Shown here piece by piece: positions 62,614 through 64,000 of a stretch of 64,000 bases of DNA (the stretch's first letter is position 1; the number at the start of each line of letters is the position of its first letter). Source of the DNA: Ostreococcus lucimarinus CCE9901. Its lineage: Eukaryota > Chlorophyta > Mamiellophyceae > Mamiellales > Bathycoccaceae. The DNA lies in assembly GCF_000092065.1 (NCBI RefSeq), contig NC_009357.1, positions 918,988 through 982,987 of the forward strand. The letters run 5' to 3'. The position numbers and the translations under genes are program-made. The notes under the pieces were generated by a model. The model searched no databases, was not told where the DNA came from, and was given only the letters and a program-made list of their open reading frames with translations.

Positions 62614-63327
62614 ATGACGACGACGGACGCGACGGACGCGACGGATGCGCGACGAGACGCGCGACGAGACGCGCGCGATGGCGTTGGCGTTGGCGTTGGC
62701 GACGGGACGCGTCGCGCGCGCGCGCGACGCTCGACGACGTTACCGCCGATTCTCACGCGAGGCGGGAGACGAGACTTGGTGAAGGAAAACATGCGCGCGG
62801 TGCGAGAGCGGTCGAAGGCGAATCTCGCGGCGAGAGTGAAGGAAGAAGCGACGCGCCGCACGGTTGACCGCGCGGCGGCAAAGTCGCCGCCGCCGACGAC
62901 GGTGTCGCCGCGCGTGGAGGATGATTTGAGAAGGTATAAAGAGTTAGGCGAGACGAGGAAGGAGCTCGTGGAGGCGCGCGTGCGGGCGAGAGCGCCGGTG
63001 CGACGACATGAAGGGTTCGGGGAGACGCCCGCGTACTTGCGACGACGAAAAGCCGAACTGTTGGCTGAGATGAACGAAAACATGGAACGAGCGCTGGCGG
63101 AAATCGAACGGCGACGCGTCGAGCGAGCGCTCGAGCGCCAAACACTTGAAGACGAGAGGGCGAGGCGCGCGCGAGAGGCGGCGAAGCGGCGACAAGCGTT
63201 GCGCGCGAGAGCGGAAATCGACGCCGACAAGGCGACTCCAATCGAGCGGCGGCGGCACGCTTTGGAGTTGGAGCGCACGCGAGAGCTCTTCGCGCGCGCG
63301 CGCGTGCGTGCGTACGAATGTATTTGA
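62614..63327 (+). CDS. Enkurin-domain protein (ENKD1-like)
   Basis: 237 residues, basic and helical. The N-terminal half contains RRDLVKENMRAVRERSKANL, like the KENVRRM-type start of ENKD1. The C-terminal enkurin domain begins HEGFGETPAYLRRRKAELLA, the G-x-x-PxYL-x-x-R/K signature, followed by long charged helices to RRRHALELERTRELF. Enkurin proteins bind microtubules, mostly in cilia and centrosomes. It is the last gene before the telomere, its stop only 463 bases from the first repeat. Confidence 0.75.
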   Translation: MTTTDATDATDARRDARRDARDGVGVGVGDGTRRARARRSTTLPPILTRGGRRDLVKENMRAVRERSKANLAARVKEEATRRTVDRAAAKSPPPTTVSPRVEDDLRRYKELGETRKELVEARVRARAPVRRHEGFGETPAYLRRRKAELLAEMNENMERALAEIERRRVERALERQTLEDERARRAREAAKRRQALRARAEIDADKATPIERRRHALELERTRELFARARVRAYECI

Positions 63328-63790
63328 ACTAGCCATACGAGGACGTCGACTTCGTTGTATCGACCTAGAATTAAAAAACGCTAAACGTGTGTGCTGCTCG
63401 GCGTTTCTTCGCGGCGGCTTCATCGAGAGCGACTTGCGTCAAGCGTACGTGTTTGTGAGCGCACGCGCACGAGCGACGCACGCGAGAATATGCGCCGCGC
63501 ATGCGCGCGAATGTTTGTACGCGAAGCGAGGCGCGCGATTCCTCGGTTCATAAAGGATCCTCCGCAGGCTTTCCACTCAAATCGACTGTGTGTCACGCAA
63601 GACGAGTGCTTGGGGTCTCATTATTTTCACAGAGGACAAACTACGACTGGTCGTTTGTCGCCCAACACGACCACTGAAGAAGGAACTTTGACGCAAGAGT
63701 CCGGCGACGTCCGGAGCGTCGAGGGGGAAGTCTGCGGTGCCGTGCTGGTCGACGAGTGATGGCCGTAGGGTGTCGTGAAGGTGCCCAGGG
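63328..63790. other. Subtelomeric spacer with no recognised gene
   Basis: 463 bases between the last gene and the telomere. It contains only short open frames without similarity I can see. Composition is slightly less CG-rich in its second half. No tRNA, rRNA, satellite or transposon motif is recognised; the only repeats noted are short inverted fragments near 63645-63680 (GACTGGTCG / CGACCACT). Confidence 0.6.
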
Positions 63791-64000
63791 TTTAGGGTTT
63801 AGGGTTTAGGGTTTAGGGTTTAGGGTTTAGGGTTTAGGGTTTAGGGTTTAGGGTTTAGGGTTTAGGGTTTAGGGTTTAGGGTTTAGGGTTTAGGGTTTAG
63901 GGTTTAGGGTTTAGGGTTTAGGGTTTAGGGTTTAGGGTTTAGGGTTTAGGGTTTAGGGTTTAGGGTTTAGGGTTTAGGGTTTAGGGTTTAGGGTTTAGGG
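63791..64000 (+). repeat. Telomere: 30 perfect TTTAGGG repeats
   Basis: From 63791 to the end of the window the sequence is TTTAGGG repeated 30 times without error (210 bases), preceded by AGGG. This is the plant/green-algal telomere unit with the G-rich strand on the + strand running outward, so the right edge is a chromosome end. Confidence 0.99.

Noticed and set aside
63391-63759. Open frame of 122 codons next to the telomere
   Set aside because: No family match, composition changes within it, and no supporting start context; treated as spacer.
1-64000. tRNA, rRNA and CRISPR arrays
   Set aside because: I looked for cloverleaf-like and repeat-spacer patterns in the gene gaps and saw none; a covariance-model scan would be needed to exclude small RNA genes.

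Overview
The window is the right-hand end of a nuclear chromosome from a very compact green-algal genome, most likely Ostreococcus or a close Mamiellales relative. This rests on 30 perfect plant-type TTTAGGG telomere repeats at 63791-64000, and on about 46 genes in 64 kb with gaps of tens to a few hundred bases. Proteins are plant-type and plastid- or mitochondrion-targeted, CG-rich sequence fills the spacers and transit peptides, and the few short introns share a CTGAC branch site. The genus is inferred from gene content and style; no marker gene proves it.

Layout. 0-8 kb: start of a VPS13-like lipid-transfer protein, an NAD(P)-fold plastid protein, an Fe-S RNA m5U methyltransferase, an ethanolamine/choline phosphotransferase, an ankyrin-type protein with 18 near-identical 27-residue repeats, a 2OG-Fe(II) oxygenase and an ABA4-like carotenoid protein. 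8-21 kb: class II CPD photolyase, carotenoid cleavage dioxygenase, plastid-type sugar transporter, mL54, a zinc-ribbon unknown, a signal-peptide-peptidase-like protease, a golgin-like coiled coil and an auxilin-like J protein. 21-31 kb: a family-7 galactosyltransferase with a zinc-finger tail, BUD22, tomosyn/Lgl, Erv1, RCC1 and an amino acid permease. 31-41 kb: organelle translation genes (mS29, peptide deformylase, bacterial-type uS13), a FAM184-like coiled coil and a CLC transporter. 41-56 kb: B12D, two convergent SET-domain methyltransferases, an atypical SDR, mitochondrial uL22, P5C dehydrogenase, a cytoskeletal-looking unknown, Ycf20, a VMA12-like protein, Derlin, succinyl-CoA synthetase alpha, a DHHC acyltransferase and a plastid unknown. 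55.6-64 kb: a TnpB/Fanzor-like nuclease fragment, LSM11, a PDI, a zinc-ribbon unknown, a DUF4336 protein, MUS81, an enkurin-domain protein, a 463-base spacer and the telomere.

Genes mostly alternate in divergent pairs with very short shared 5' regions and convergent pairs with 13-260 base shared 3' regions. Themes that recur are organelle translation and import-dependent proteins, ER quality control and membrane traffic (Derlin, PDI, VMA12, tomosyn, auxilin, golgin), light and carotenoid biology, and DNA repair (photolyase, MUS81).

The most notable observations are: a short TnpB/Fanzor-type RuvC-end fragment in a convergent spacer; a recurring pattern of short tandem duplications lying exactly over stop codons; a homogenised ankyrin repeat array; five spliced genes, all short and at least four predicted organellar, whose six introns share one set of signals; divergent genes whose start codons touch or overlap; and a CLC transporter with an altered selectivity-filter motif.
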